A stretch of 64,000 bases of DNA from NCBI RefSeq assembly GCF_954871325.1, contig NC_088777.1:744001-808000 (forward strand), read 5' to 3'. Shown here one piece after another: positions 12,501 to 24,200 of this stretch. The stretch is from Gordionus sp. m RMFG-2023 (lineage: Eukaryota > Nematomorpha > Gordioida > Chordodea > Parachordodidae). The notes beneath the pieces are model-generated. The model had not been told where the DNA came from. It did not search any database and was given only the letters and a program-made list of their open reading frames with translations. Each line of letters opens with the position of its first letter. Positions within the stretch are counted from its first letter, which is position 1. A program made the position numbers and the translations under genes.

Positions 12501-15500
12501 GTCAGTCAGAATTTTTTTTGGCAAACCCGATTGGCCTAAAAATTCGAATCCTTTTATATTTTCTCCTTTAAATTTACATTTAGCTATTTTAAATTTTTAT
12601 AAATAGAAATTTATTTACTTTATTTTTGTAATTATTTGTAATTATTTTATTTTTAGAAAGATTAAAGTAAATTCAATATTTGAATAATTCATTTTAAAGG
12701 GAAAAAAAAATATAATTATTAATAGAATTTTTTTTTTAAAAAATCTATTTTAAAATTTAGTTTTTAATTTTTTATCTTATTATATATATTAGAATATTTT
12801 TAAAATAGGAATGATGAAATGTTGCATAATAACAAATAAGAAACATTAGGGGGAGGTGGTTGATGATGATTCATCTTCGCGAAAGAAATTTTTTCCCTAG
12901 GGCCCTTTCTTATGGCGGCATCTGTCCCCATCTTTCCCAGTCCCTCATTTTTAACGAATTTTGGCCAGATTTTGCCCGGCTTTATTCTTCATATTATTTT
13001 GCCAAAAAAAAATTAGGTTTAAAACGATTATAAATTCATCTTTATGTCCACGTATGTTGAACATCATACTTATTATTTAACATATAAAATAAAATTTTAC
13101 ATTCCCAAAACGTATTATAAAATTATTCATATTTTGCTCATACACTCTACCGCTAACTGAGGGAACAGTCAATAATTTTAATCCTTTTTTTTAAAAAAAA
13201 ATTTTTAGAATCCCTATGCTTGAGAATTTTAGGTAAATTGTTCATATCAAAAGGATAGATTTATTTAGACCCCTATCCCCACTGCACATATAAAATCATT
13301 GAGTTGTACATATTTATAAAATGATGATTCACAGAGAATTATAATTATTGCAAATATCAAAATGGGCATATTGCAAATATGGTTTCTTTCATATATAGAA
13401 CTTAATTAAAATGTTGAAAATTATATATATTGCATAATCATTTTAATTGCATGTCAAAATAAAATTATTTTGCTTTATGAATATTGTTTTAATCCATATT
13501 TAAGATATATAACATTTATCTACTAAATGAATTATATATATATGTTTAACTTTATTATAGCTTACTTTAATAATATGGACATTAGTATCGAAAGTATTAA
13601 TAATTTCGAACGAAGAATCTAACCTTATATAACATAAAATATCACATCTTAAAGGTCGAGATTACCTCAACGGAATTAGTAAAATTTAAAAAGCATAAAT
13701 GTTTTATGTAATGATTCCAATTAAATATTCGGATCAGGAAATAAAAGGAGACCCACTCTCATTATAGGTATATAAAATTTTTGAGAAATTAACTATATAC
13801 CATAATTTTAACATCTAGAACAGGAAAGCCGAAAATTTTATATCCTACAAAATTATGTGTTCCAATTATGGCAATAATTTTGTTGACTTAAATATATCAT
13901 AACTATTAAAAGTATTGGGTAAAAATTTTTATTGGGGAAAATTGCCGATTTCAGTAAATATTATTTTAGCTAATAAAAATTTCCCCTGTCAAAATGGTAT
14001 ACGATATATCATTTTAAAAAAAATTGGAAATAAACATTAACAGAGGTTAATAGATTTTTAAAATACCGACTATAATTCCAAATTTTTTTAGAGAAATCAT
14101 GTAAAAAGAATAGTGATAAAATCAATTTCATTTTTGCCAATCTAACATAGCACAGGGCTGATAATAAGTGGGACCTAAAGATCTCCAATAAAACTTATGG
14201 TAGAAAACCTCACCTGATAGTGTCATTTCCCAATGGCGAAATCTAGGCTTTATAATTATCATCGTATGATTTATGACTTTATAATTTATATAATAGTAAA
14301 TGATAGTATTATATTCTTACTTAACGAAGGTGGTATTATTTTGACTTTATAAATATATAAATTTTAATATTAATATAATAAAATATAATTGAAATATTTT
14401 TATTGATAAAATAAAGCTGTGTTATTAAAGCGAATAGGTAGGTCTATATATATATATATACATATATTAATATTCTTAGAAAATATTTATTACTGAAATT
14501 TTTGCACATAACTTTAAATTTTTAAACAATCTTAATTTCAAATCAAATTTTATTTGCCATTCGGCCATAATTTAACTTATTTACAAAAAATAACCTATAA
14601 TTATTTAGATCTGGGTTTTTTTTTAAAGATTTCCACTTATTTTATGTTAAAATAAATTTTTCAAAAGTTTTATGTATTTTTTTTTAAAATTACTTTTAAG
14701 ATGTAATATATATACATATAGGAATGTATATTTTAAATCTATAAATTTTTTTAAAAAATTCCTGAGACTTTGAATCATTTTAGGATTATGTTTTAATTAA
14801 ATTTTGCATATAAAAATTTTTTGATTAAGAACTAAGAATATAATATATACATATTTGCAATTTTATAATTTGAATTTACAAAGAAGAGGTCTACATTTTC
14901 TGAGATTTGGCTAATTCATCTAGAATCAAATTTTTATCTAGAATAATCTTATAAAAATATGTTAAATTCATATCACAAACTAGAAGGTGTAGATGGCATT
15001 CTGGTAATATCTTTAGGTAATCATATATAGATCAATATATTTTTTATAAATTAGATTTAATAATTTCTAAGATAATAAATTTAAAAAATTTGGGACTATT
15101 TTTACTAATTTACAAAAAATGAAACAATATTTATATTACACACTTAATCGAGCCCTCTGTGTTAATATAAGTCTATAGTTATAACTTGATAAAATCGTTA
15201 AATTATAGTTATAATTTCGAAATTTGCAGAAAAAATAAATTTTATTTTGAAGATGTTTCCAATACATTTATAATTTTAATTAAAAAATTCAACTTAAAAA
15301 TATGTTTGACGTTGCCAATTTTTGTGGTGGCGTCTAAAGCTGTATGCCGCTGGTGATAAGGCCATCAGGGCACAGGTCTAGCGATAATAATATAATATTC
15401 ACTATATAAAAGAAATTCAATCTAAAAAATAATGGAAACATCATTAAAAAAAAATAAGAATGAAGAATAAGTCTAGGAAAACTTCTTAAAAAGTAGGTTA

Positions 15501-17363
15501 CAGTTGAAGATAATGTATAGTTTATGTTAATTAATAGGAATCCCCCCAAACAATCTAAAATTAATTTTATCGATTTAATAAATGGTCTAAAATTTTATAT
15601 AAATTTACCCTTTCTTGAAAATAAACAGATTTCTTTAAATGTGGATTTTTTAGGAATTAATATAAAGATTGATGTTGAATAACTATTTTTCCTTATCAGG
15701 TAATTTGTTGTATAAAGATAGGAGTTATAATACTAACTGAAATATGAAAATAGATATGATTTTCTTATTTTTTTCTTTTAGGAAATTATACATTTCGCAA
15801 GCAAGGTATATAAAATTAATTTATATTAATAGAACTCTTAATTAATTTTATAAATATTTTAGTCTCCGACAATTTCTCTATTATGAGCGATAAAATAAGT
15901 AAAAAGGAATTTAGGTGATAGATATGATTACAAAAATAAATTATTTTAGCAAATATTCCATACGTTTTACTACACAATGGTATATCAATAATTTAATTAA
16001 AAGATTCACATGATTGCATTATATTTATATATCATAAGTGTAATATTATGATTCCCTTTAAAAATATTATATATATGTGTGTCACTGAGTTATTGAGAAA
16101 TATTAAACAAGTATATAGCAGTTTATTTCATAGTTGAAAGTTCCTAACATTGTTCATTTAAAATATTTTCTTCCATTACCATTCCAATTTTTATTTAGAA
16201 ATTTTATTTATTTTATACTATACTTATATCATTTATTAAAATGAATTAATATCAAAAAATTAGTTTATGTTTCATGTTTTCATAGCAATAAATATTACAA
16301 AATTTATAAATTTTTACCTCAAAATTGTAATTTCCTTTAATTATATTTTAAAAGAACTAGAATATTTTTATCACTTTTAAAATTAAAAAGTGAAGTAAAC
16401 CATTTGTTGGCTCTATCAGCTTACGTTTTCATTTATTTCTTGAGTCTAAAATAATTTAATAATTAATATTTATATTTTAACATTAACCCGAAAATATGTT
16501 TTCTATTATTACTCCTATTAGCCGATCCAAGTATGAATTATTATTTTTTAATTATTGAGTAATAATTTTAACAAATTACAATTTAAATAGCTAAACTAAC
16601 GATGTTTTACATCGGGCTTTATTATAATAATATTCTAATTTCTAATAAATAGTGAAATTAATATCTTCTATGCATATTTTTTATTAATAGTTTATGATTT
16701 GAAGGATCAAAGTATAACTAACCTTAGTGATATATTTTTTCTCCATTTTATTATCCATTGAAACAAACGGATATCATAAAATTCTGTTCTGACATAAAAT
16801 AGCATTTATTAGATTGTTTTTAAGTATAAATCTATTTTAACAGGAATTTTTCGAATGGAAACATATTCATAAACTAGACCTTTTTTTTAAAAAAATTTTT
16901 TAATATTGAACAATTGTGATTTATTATCTATAATGTTTATCAATATATTTTTTAAAGTTCTGATGGCATAATTGTTATGTTTAATATTTTCTTTATATCA
17001 CAAAACATAAAAACTGTTTAGATCGAACTATAGTGATTTGCAATAATTATTATAGGACGGGTAAGCTATGTTTTATATTGCTCGTTGTAAAAAATTTTAA
17101 AATTATTGCAGGCTTCATTTGTCAAATTAAATTTTAAATTAAATGCGAAATATTATTCATTTATAGATCGCGATGTTATAAACAGAACACAAAGTTTATC
17201 AATTTGCAATACATATTGTTTAATCCAATGATTACAAATTTCAAAATTATAAGTTTTATTAAATTTTTTAATTAACATGTTATTGGCATGGCCTGCCTAC
17301 GAATATAGATACAGTCGCTTACTTTGGGTCCCCTTTTTCCAAATTGAATGATGCAGATGCCAT
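9575..17363 (-). CDS. candidate small three-exon gene, unidentified
   Basis: Three phase-compatible exons can be read on the minus strand. Exon a, 17363-17323, follows an acceptor ending atattttttag and opens with ATG (MASASFNLEKGDPK, last codon split). Exon b, 14242-14214, follows aaagcctag and gives FRHWEMTLS. Exon c, 9642-9575, follows ttatatgcag and gives MTQDDYRMLVMKKKCSDES up to a TGA. Donors are gtaagc and gtgagg. Joined, they give about 45 residues, lysine- and methionine-rich, with no signal peptide or membrane segment. Exons a and b are short, so chance is a real concern. Exons a and b also have a second open frame that would extend upstream through a possible exon at about 17776-17801, and exon c could splice on at gtgaga instead of stopping. 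No family is recognised. Confidence 0.25.
9790..9972 (-). mobile_element. tRNA-derived SINE copy
   Basis: The minus strand from 9972 reads like a decayed tRNA head. It has an A-box-like tggccttgccgg segment and, about 45 bases later, an exact B-box core ggttcgaatcc. A non-tRNA body follows and ends in a short A-rich tail near 9800. The tRNA-like part lacks a clean cloverleaf, so it is a SINE head rather than a functional tRNA gene. Family not recognised. Confidence 0.5.
10190..10386. mobile_element. degraded hAT-type MITE (3' half)
   Basis: The right end reads attcggcctcaaatcgagcc followed by gtttaacaacc, matching the inner terminus of the intact MITE at 27545-27766. The left terminus is not preserved. 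Confidence 0.35.
10387..14213. other. intergenic or intronic, no confident gene
   Basis: AT-rich with scattered GC patches (11080-11520, 11590-11640 C-rich, 12870-12970). gacacccctg near 10590 could be one terminus of another hAT-type element (inverse caggggtgtc), but no partner end was found. Confidence 0.35.
14243..17322. other. AT-rich stretch, no confident gene
   Basis: Open frames of 45-70 codons occur, for example near 14890-15030 and 15334-15549 on the minus strand, but they look like ordinary AT-rich chance frames without paired splice signals. Confidence 0.35.
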
Positions 17364-18119
17364 CTAAAAAATATTAGTTTATTATCAATTTATAATTTAA
17401 ATAATCCTTCCTATCTCTTATGACATAAATATTTCAATTTACATTTATTTATCATATCCACATCATCAGAAATAATAAATACGCTACTAATTTATTCTAT
17501 GAATTAATATCGATATCAAATCTCTCTTAAATATTCCATCAATTCATTAACAAATTTTCACTGCAAAGATACTAGGTAAAAAATTATTTTAAAAAATATT
17601 CAAAATTTTTTTTAACAAATTTAAAAGTTTTAATAAAATCGTACGTTAAATTTTTGACATTTATAAAATTTTCTATGGACCATATGCTATGAGAAATTTA
17701 TCTATGCTCAACAATCATGTTAGCACTCCATTTAAAGATACAAAGACGGGAGAAATCTTACAACCATCATAAAATGGATCACAAAAGCTATGAAGATATT
17801 TTCAAAATAATCAATTCAAACGTGAAATTTTAGTTTTTTAAAATTTATTTTTATATGACTATAAATTTAAATTACGTTTGATTTTCATTTATCTTTACTA
17901 TACATATACTAATGATTAGCACTTAAATTATAATCAATCAAAATTCATAGGAAGATATAACATCTTAATAACTGTTTCAACTTTCTCATATTTACCTACA
18001 AATACTAAAAATTTGTCATAAATAAATAAAATTGCTTGTTTTGGTTAATTTTTTATTTAAAATTACCGATAAAAGTTGTGAGAATGAAATTAAAAGATTC
18101 ATAGCTCACAAAAAAACAA

Positions 18120-18325
18120 ACGACAATATTTTGAAGAGTTTTGGAAAGCAGGTAAATTCATTTTCTTTTTATGAAAAAAATTAGCAAGTAAAATATTGTT
18201 AGCCCTGACAAGTTCGGCTTCTAATGAAAAATTATTTTCCATAACCAATCGCTTATTAGAGGAAAGGCGAATACAATTGAAATAAAAATACATGGACATT
18301 CTTCTTTTTCTAAATAAAATTTATT
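18120..18325 (+). pseudogene. hAT transposase C-terminal remnant
   Basis: The plus strand encodes a recognisable piece of the hAT C-terminal dimerisation region: ILLALTSSASNEKLFS, then a short gap, then RLLEERRIQLK, a stop, and YMDILLFLNK. This matches the family pattern in which a small-residue stretch (typically SSAsERxFS) is followed by R.RL.....E.LLFL..N. Upstream domains (BED finger, DDE core) are not found nearby, so it is an isolated, decayed fragment. Confidence 0.6.
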
Positions 18326-18329
18326 TTGA

Positions 18330-20986
18330 TTAAATTAGAAATTATTTTTGTTTTATTAATATGGAATTAGTAGAGAAATAAAACCAATGATAGAATAAAT
18401 TCAAAAAATGCATAAAAGTGTATCAATAAAGTTTTTAAAAATACCGTGAAAAACAATTAGGCTAGCGTCTACCTCTAATTAATATTTTCATTTGTGATAA
18501 GACATGGCTAATACTTTATTGACACAACTTCTAATAAATTTATGAACTTATAATATTGTTAAATCATTAATAAATTCAAAAAATTATTTTACTTATCCTC
18601 TACCCCTCTTCACATCACATCGCGAATGCTTGCGTGCACGCCTATATAGATTGATTATCACTATTGATCAATACTAACCATAATAGTTTACCCTATTTAT
18701 GCTTTAGGAAAATCGTGGGTCACTTACATACTTTTTATTGAAAATTTTTTACGATTCATAAAATCTTTTGTAATAAGTGTTAATATGACAAACTATTATG
18801 ACTTCCCTTATTTTTTCTTGGCTTAATATTAATGATTCAGTGTATGTCTATATTAAATTTGTTATCAATTAACATATAGAAGGTACATTTTTATCTATCT
18901 TATCATGTTTATATATTTTATTTTAGCTTACTTAATATATCCGGACCATTACATCGAAAGTATATATCTTTTAGCTTATTTTTTGGGCTTAGTTATTCAT
19001 AATTTTTTAAAAAAAACTTAAGCTACAAATTCGCTCATCGGAACAAGTAAATTAAAGAAAGATATATTTTTTTATGTATAATTATTATCATTGATAGGAA
19101 TGGGAAATAAAAACATTACTATAACCATAGGTATAAATTTTTTAAAGATATTGATTGCACAAATGAATTTTAATTTTAGAATATTATGAAAATGAACCAT
19201 TAGGTAAAATATAATTATTTTTTCGCTTAGAGAAATCTGTAAATATACGTTTAGAATTACTATTAATTATAGTAATTGCTATTGCTTTATATAAGTATTA
19301 AAGAAACGCCTATATATTAAGGAAAATAATTCAATTTTTCTAATAATTAGTAATGTATTATTCTCATCTGCTAAGGAGATGAAATAATCAAGTCATTCAG
19401 TGGAAGGTTATTTGAGGCCAAATTTTCCAAAATTTAATATACTAATAATATTTTCTACAATTAAAAAAATGGAAGGAAATGAATAAAAAAATAAGTATCA
19501 TTTTGACGAAAAACGTGAAATTTATAAAAGAAGTAAAATAGTCTTAAAATCTATTACAAGTCAAAACAACTTATTCCCCTCTCGATTTTTTTTCCATTTA
19601 TATAATAATAGTAATTAGTGTTACTTGCCTTCCCCACTTACTATCTAATTATTCTTCTTTAATTCATTATTTAATTCCTATATTTTTTTAAAGTTTGATT
19701 TCGTAGATTTTTTTTGCCCCATACCTAATTTTATAGGCTAGTTTATAATTCAACATATGCGATATAGCCCTCTTTTCTTAAATAATATTCAGGGCAAATT
19801 CGCAATAGGAGATATTTCACCCTTTCCTGTGCGAAGTTCATTAAAAAATATTCCCCATTTTATAATGTATTTAAATTTCGAGTTACAACGTTGAGACCAG
19901 GTATAATATATTAGACATAATGCAATGATAATTAAATATTCGCATGCTCGGGAATTATATTATGATGATTATATATAAAAAATGGCTTTATAAGCTTGGA
20001 GTTCGAAAGGTTTCAATGCTATGATGTAATCACTTCCATTGCTCGTATCGCTGTAAAGTTTCGAATAGCTAATTTTTTCGGAAGTGAATGCTAAATTTGT
20101 AGCGTAGATATGTTTGAAATTCGAACGTGATGGCAGGAGTCGAGATAGGTCAATCTAGGGTTAAGTATTTAGAATATTTTTTTTAAAAAAAAAACAAATA
20201 TAAAATAAAATCAACAAATCTTGTTCAACTTTAAGGAATTTTTTTTATTGAATGAAATATTCTAGAAGCGTCTGGAGTAAGGAGTAGGATTAAAGGTTTG
20301 AGAGATATGGGTTAGGAAGATATATCAATTAATAACAAGTCAAATCTGACAGGTCATGTGATTATAAATAGACCAATAGAAATTAAATTAAAATAAAATA
20401 GCCATTGTAACAAAAATTCCGCGCGTTTTTTTTAAAAATTTTGAAAGACCTGATTGAAGTCGGATTACCCATTCTGCGAATGTTTTAAACTACCCAATTT
20501 TTTACTTATAGATTTACTAAATTAGCAAAAAAATGACAATTTGCTTAAAAATTCTCAGAATAGGTAGTGGCTATACATGATTTAAATTTAAAAAAAAATT
20601 TGCTAAAAAATGTTTAGCAAGGAAGGAATGGAACAAACTTTATAGGAAATTTTTGAGGTATCCATTCGGTAATCGCAATCGTACAAAGTAGTATGAAATA
20701 TAAATCCTACGGAGAGAGGGAAGCGAGATACGGGGTCATCAAAATTTTCCTGTTAGAAAATAAATAAAAAGTAAATTTAGGGAAAAAATGATTATTTATT
20801 TTAGTGTGGATAACCCCTTTGATATATAGGTTCGGTTCAGGTTCCAAGAAGAAATATTTAGGTTCGATTCAGGATTAAAATCAATGGTTTAGGTTTAGAA
20901 ACCTTCCTCGAAGGTTCTTATAGCTTCAGTAATTTTTTTTAAAACATATGGTAAGCAACCGTTCATAGTTCTTTAATTAAGCTGTT
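18330..20986. other. intergenic downstream of MAN2A
   Basis: AT-rich sequence with no supported exon. A composition-simple patch of ggttcggttcagg type lies at 20825-20915. Confidence 0.4.
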
Positions 20987-21144
20987 TTAGGTGGGGGTAG
21001 ATATTATATTTTTATATCCTAAATATTCTCTAACGACTGAAATCTGTTTAAATGTAACATACATTGTTATTGATTGTAGCAAATAGGTAGAATTCAGTAA
21101 AAGGTCGCTAAAATTTTCTACCCTTCCATTATGTGTAAAAAGAA
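20987..21144 (-). other. possible alternative 3' coding exon of MAN2A
   Basis: After an aataacag acceptor the minus strand is open to a stop at 20987. It gives LFTHNGRVENFSDLLLNST and further residues that weakly resemble the C-terminal beta domain of animal alpha-mannosidase II, where a Cys-containing strand is followed by a short helix and a TSLTLM-like strand. No donor in exon 20 has the matching phase, so I do not include it in the main model. Confidence 0.25.
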
Positions 21145-21225
21145 CTGTTATTGTTAGTACTGTCGATGTCATACTTTATCAAAAAAAAACTATCTTCTTG
21201 TTTTTCTATTACGCGCCATATTTTT

Positions 21226-21279
21226 TTAATGTTTTAAAAGTGAGTCAGTCGTCCAGATTAAATCTTTTTGATTTGGAAA
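21226..21279 (-). CDS. MAN2A: MAN2A exon 21 (predicted terminal)
   Basis: A strong acceptor (acttctttcttttattag) is followed by [17 protein letters not shown] and a stop. The phase matches exon 20, but the sequence does not clearly resemble the usual C-terminus, so the enzyme is either short-tailed here or uses another exon (see 20987-21144). Confidence 0.45.
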   Translation of the reverse strand, partial: FPNQKDLIWTTDSLLKH

Positions 21280-24200
21280 CTAATAAAAGAAAGAAGTAAT
21301 AATTTCACAAAAAATTACCAATTGTTAATTTAATATAAATATAAAACCATATGAGGATCCCTCAGCCGCAAGGTTATAAGATTAACTAGATGCGAATTGG
21401 CGGGTAAGTAGTCACCGTTTCCGACATTACCTATCGCAGGCGCTTTCAGGGTCTTCATAATATTGTACCCTTTCTTTGCGCTATCAGAATCCGAACTCCG
21501 TAAAATCGCCGGGTGTAAGAGCCTAGCCGAGGCGTGCCATGCTTTATAATTTAGCAACCACGTATGGTCAATAGTTGGCTTTAGATCCATAAATGGTATG
21601 CGCGGATCCGAACTGACAGATTTCGAGCTCGAGATCTCGAAAACGAGTTTGAATTTGTTGGTGTAAGGCTCATTGTCCGCCATTACCTCGCCTAGACCGC
21701 GGTTGTCATCCTGAGAAAATTTTCGGTCCATTATGACTTCTAAACTGCCTAAATCAAAAATGGGTAAATTAAAGTTATTAAAATCCTCACTTTCATTGGT
21801 CCTTAAGGGATCCAATGAAAAAAATAAGAAATTTTTTGAATAGCAGATGAACGTAAAAAAGAGTTCACGTTTGATTTGTTGATTTGCATTTTTAAAGAAG
21901 TGGAAAAAATAAATTCAAAAATTTGGCCCATAAATTATTTTTCATAGAAAAAATAATAGGAGTGACTAGTAATTGTAAAAGGCTGTCAATCTCTCAACGC
22001 TGTCCATCTAAAATATTTTTTAGTCACCATACGAATTCAAGTTAGGCATTTCTGATGATTTGGGATAAGATGGGGTAGTTAATTATAAAATAAATGCCTT
22101 TCAAATTCAGTAAACGCCATTTTTAATTACAGTTACGACACTCATCCCCAAAAATAATAACAAAATATTTTAAAAAATCGTTCGATATCCATTTTTAAAA
22201 AATACCTAAATGCAAGCTGCCCACCCCTAGCGGCTGAGCCGTCAAAAGGGTCATTCGAACTTTGTCCCCATTATATGAATCATCTTCGATAAAACTAGAA
22301 GTCGGCATGGGATAAAAATTGGCCTGAATCGGTAATTTATCCAAAAAACGTCTTTTTTGAATCTAAATTTTTTTTTTGATTGTTAAAAAAAATAATGACG
22401 ATTGGTTAAATATGCTTTTATCCATATCTATAATTGGGTTTCTTAATAAAAAAAAGATTTATTTGCAAAAATATTTTTATTATTTTCGGAAAATTACATT
22501 CTATTAAAACTTAATATTAAACGGTATCACCTCATTTCTGTGAAAAACACTTTTTTGAGAGCGAACGCAATACGTCAAGGGTAACGCGTTTCGCTGAAAT
22601 GACAAGTCATCTAGATATTAAAACTTTCCAATGAGTGAAGGCTATATAAAGGGAGAAAAACCGAACCCTCAAAGGTAAGATTTTTGACCTCGACATAATT
22701 TAGACTAAAGGTTGTGGGAAGCATATTCGATACGAATATCCGCTCATTATTACCAGTGCTACCTGAAATCCATTATTGTCGGTGTAGAAATAACGTTTTT
22801 GGTTACGGATATCAGTGTCGATCCTCATGACAATTTCTTTGTTCGCATCGGTCGATGAAGCCATGTATATATCATTTTCTATGTGCAATATATCGTTCTG
22901 AGAGATGGCTAGAATATATTTCAAAAAAAAATACACATTTATATATTGTAATTTAGAGATGTTCAAATATCTTACAATCACCTGATTCTGATTTCGTTTC
23001 TTATTTTAGAGAGATCGATCTTTCTTAATACGATTTAGAGTTTCATAAATCATTATAGGGTAATATCTTATTAAAAATTATAAAGCAAAGAAGAAAAAAA
23101 ACTTACCATCGTCGACTCCTACATTCCACAAGGATACTTTGTGAGTCAGATAAGAAAGAGAACCCATTGAATTGTCTTGATAATTGTCCTCGTAATCATC
23201 GTCTGTATTAAAATATAAAAAAAAAAGTTGAATTTTTATAACTCCCCTAGAGGTCGCACGGGTTGTCGTAGCCCAACCTGACTCGGGTACAGACATAAAG
23301 ACCTTTTATTTTCTGGCTAGGGTTCGGGTTGTATGAGGTGTCTGACCAGAAACCCGACCCGATAAATATAACCTAAATAAAAAATTCGACGTCAACCTGA
23401 GTACATTTTTTTAAAAAAAATATGGCTTGTCCAAAGTACCCCGGATAAATTGGGCCTGCTGGTCTCTGATATATAGTTGTAATATTCATCATTCATATAT
23501 TAATGTATATTCAACTTCGAATATCTTTTTTTATAATATAATACTAAAATACATTCGCGATCCTCAACATTTTGGTGTTAACATATATATTTTGGATTAT
23601 GCCCTCTATCAAAACAAAAGATGGATTGGGTAAGCCTTAGTGCAGGCTGGACCTGGCAAAATTTTTAGGCCTTATTTTGCCATCTGCAGGCTTCCTATGA
23701 AAAATGCACATTTAATACTTTATAAATGTTCCATTTTTATAGAAAGTATGAAATTAAAATAATGGAAAGATTCAAATATAAATCGTTGGACCAATAACAA
23801 AAAGGTTTGATCGTTGGACCAATAGCAAAGGGGTTTGTTTATGTATTTTATTTATCTTAAGAATATATTTTTAAATTATACAAACTCTTCCACCCAACAC
23901 TTAATTGACTTGGCATATCTTGAAATAAAAATGTACTTTTATTTTGCAAAACATAATTTTAATTTATTAAAAACAAATATTCTCACCAGCAGTAAATTTT
24001 TTATCCTGAAAAACTAATTTAAAAAAAAAATAATATAATACTTAATTAACACCAAAAATGAATGGGTAAATAAATTGAAAAAATGGAAATTTTGTTAATC
24101 ACAATATTTGAATTAATAAAAAATATCAAAATTTTGATGCATAAAAGTTGGTAATAAGAGAATCGAAATTGTTTTCTGTATATTTATTCATTAACTTGAC

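Noticed and set aside
18099-18299. Minus-strand frame of 66 codons
   Set aside because: Antisense of the hAT transposase remnant, which is readable on the plus strand.
22545-22690. TATA-box-like ctatataaaggg followed by a transcribed-looking segment in MAN2A intron 18
   Set aside because: No supporting downstream coding sequence or terminal repeats; such motifs are frequent in AT-rich DNA.
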